Below are positions 4,556-5,167 of a DNA stretch of 5,167 nt, piece after piece (positions within the stretch are counted from its first letter, which is position 1; each line of letters begins with the position of its first letter). Position numbers and translations under genes: made by a program. Origin of the DNA: Candidatus Bathyarchaeum sp. (GTDB lineage: Archaea > Thermoproteota > Bathyarchaeia > Bathyarchaeales > Bathyarchaeaceae). A model generated the notes under the pieces. That model made no database searches. It saw only the letters and a program-made list of their open reading frames with translations, and was not told where the DNA came from. The stretch spans positions 1 through 5,167 of the forward strand of contig PIXS01000180.1 in the NCBI GenBank assembly GCA_003096255.1, written 5' to 3'.

Positions 4556-5167
4556 TTAAAATAGGATTTGTTGGTAGTTTAGGAACCCGTTTATCATCAG
4601 GTTTGCTGTGTGCACCAGTGCAATTATCACGAAGTCTTTTGCGAAGGCTTCACCTAGCTTGAGTAAAGTGTCCGATTCAATGTTTTTGCTTCTGAAGAGG
4701 GCGTTTCTGTGTTGAATTAGACGAAGGGACAGGAAGGCAATCAACACTCCAAGAATAACGAAATAAAGAAGACTCAACTGGAACAGGATTCCTACCAGAA
4801 CCATGAGGGGAACCATAAGGTAGCCGACTAGAACGGTTATGAAAAAGCCGCGTTTGAAGCCTAACACAACGACGAGGGTTCGTGCGTTTGCAGCAAAATC
4901 TGATTCGTAGTCAGCCAAATCTTCCCAAAGGCTATTCGCTGCCGTGGACAAGCCGATAAGAAGCACAAGAACAAGCAGCTCAAAAGAGAAAATGTTGAAG
5001 AAGGATGCCACAATGAGGATGGGCACGGCTCCTACGGACACGTTCACTAGAGGCTTGAGTATTGTTTGTCTAAGACGGAAGGGTGGCACCGAATAAACAA
5101 CGCCAGCAACTATGCCAACAAAAATGAAGACAGTCACTAACTGGATTCCAGTTATGAGACCTAGAGC
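4556..5167 (-). CDS. UbiA-family prenyltransferase, partial (N-terminus outside window)
   Basis: UbiA enzymes are integral membrane proteins that move a prenyl chain from its diphosphate to an acceptor. The visible 203 residues match the second half of the family. Numbering from the GTG at 5137, YSVPPFRLR (15-23) corresponds to the YSxPPxRLK motif, and the second aspartate-rich motif is DLADYESD (73-80; D73, D76, D80). Several long hydrophobic helices follow. The frame stays open without a stop to base 5167, so the first Asp motif (NxxxDxxxD) must lie beyond the edge, and the GTG at 5137 is not the start. A role as digeranylgeranylglyceryl-phosphate synthase in archaeal lipid synthesis is possible, but a quinone- or chlorophyll-type UbiA paralogue fits equally well. 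It is in the same direction as endA, 127 bp upstream, probably a separate transcript. Confidence 0.88.
   Translation of the reverse strand, partial: ALGLITGIQLVTVFIFVGIVAGVVYSVPPFRLRQTILKPLVNVSVGAVPILIVASFFNIFSFELLVLVLLIGLSTAANSLWEDLADYESDFAANARTLVVVLGFKRGFFITVLVGYLMVPLMVLVGILFQLSLLYFVILGVLIAFLSLRLIQHRNALFRSKNIESDTLLKLGEAFAKDFVIIALVHTANLMINGFLNYQQILF

Noticed and set aside
5135..5137. GTG at 5137 as the start of the UbiA gene
   Set aside because: The frame stays open to the window edge and the first Asp-rich motif is missing, so the true start is outside.
1..5167. CRISPR array, insertion sequence or integration site at the tRNA genes
   Set aside because: No regularly spaced repeats, transposase or integrase motifs, or duplicated tRNA 3' ends were seen.

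Overview
The window looks archaeal and chromosomal. The evidence is BHB-type tRNA introns, TATA-like boxes about 26 nt upstream of inferred transcript starts, a GGTGA-type ribosome binding site, an archaeal EndA-type tRNA-splicing endonuclease, and tRNA genes that encode their own CCA ends. Non-canonical introns in both tRNA genes, plus an EndA with a substituted catalytic residue, suggest a TACK-type lineage such as Bathyarchaeia or Nitrososphaeria. That placement is an inference from gene style; there is no rRNA or other phylogenetic marker here to settle it.

Layout. Positions 12-131 hold a tRNA-Leu(UAA) on the minus strand, interrupted in its D-loop. Positions 307-451 hold a tRNA-Arg(CCU) on the plus strand, interrupted by three short introns (28, 22 and 17 nt). 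Removing them leaves a perfectly paired 75-nt tRNA plus CCA. A basic hypothetical protein (514-1005, minus) faces the tRNA-Arg convergently and is divergent from a 75-aa winged-helix-like protein (1169-1396, plus). Next come a CPBP/Abi-type intramembrane protease (1495-2580, plus), then on the minus strand histidyl-tRNA synthetase (2549-3841), EndA (3859-4428) and a UbiA prenyltransferase (4556 to the window edge, N-terminus cut off). The CPBP and hisS genes overlap tail to tail by 32 bp.

How the genes fit together. The theme is tRNA maturation and charging: two intron-containing tRNA genes, a splicing-endonuclease subunit, and a synthetase apparently co-transcribed with that subunit (17-nt gap). 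The EndA copy keeps the catalytic Tyr and Lys positions but has Thr where the family has His. It may therefore be a structural or altered subunit that works with a second copy elsewhere. CPBP and UbiA are membrane proteins with no evident link to the tRNA genes.

The most notable signal is the triply interrupted tRNA-Arg gene. Its three predicted BHB folds partly use the same nucleotides, which hints at ordered splicing. No mobile element, CRISPR array or defence island is visible.
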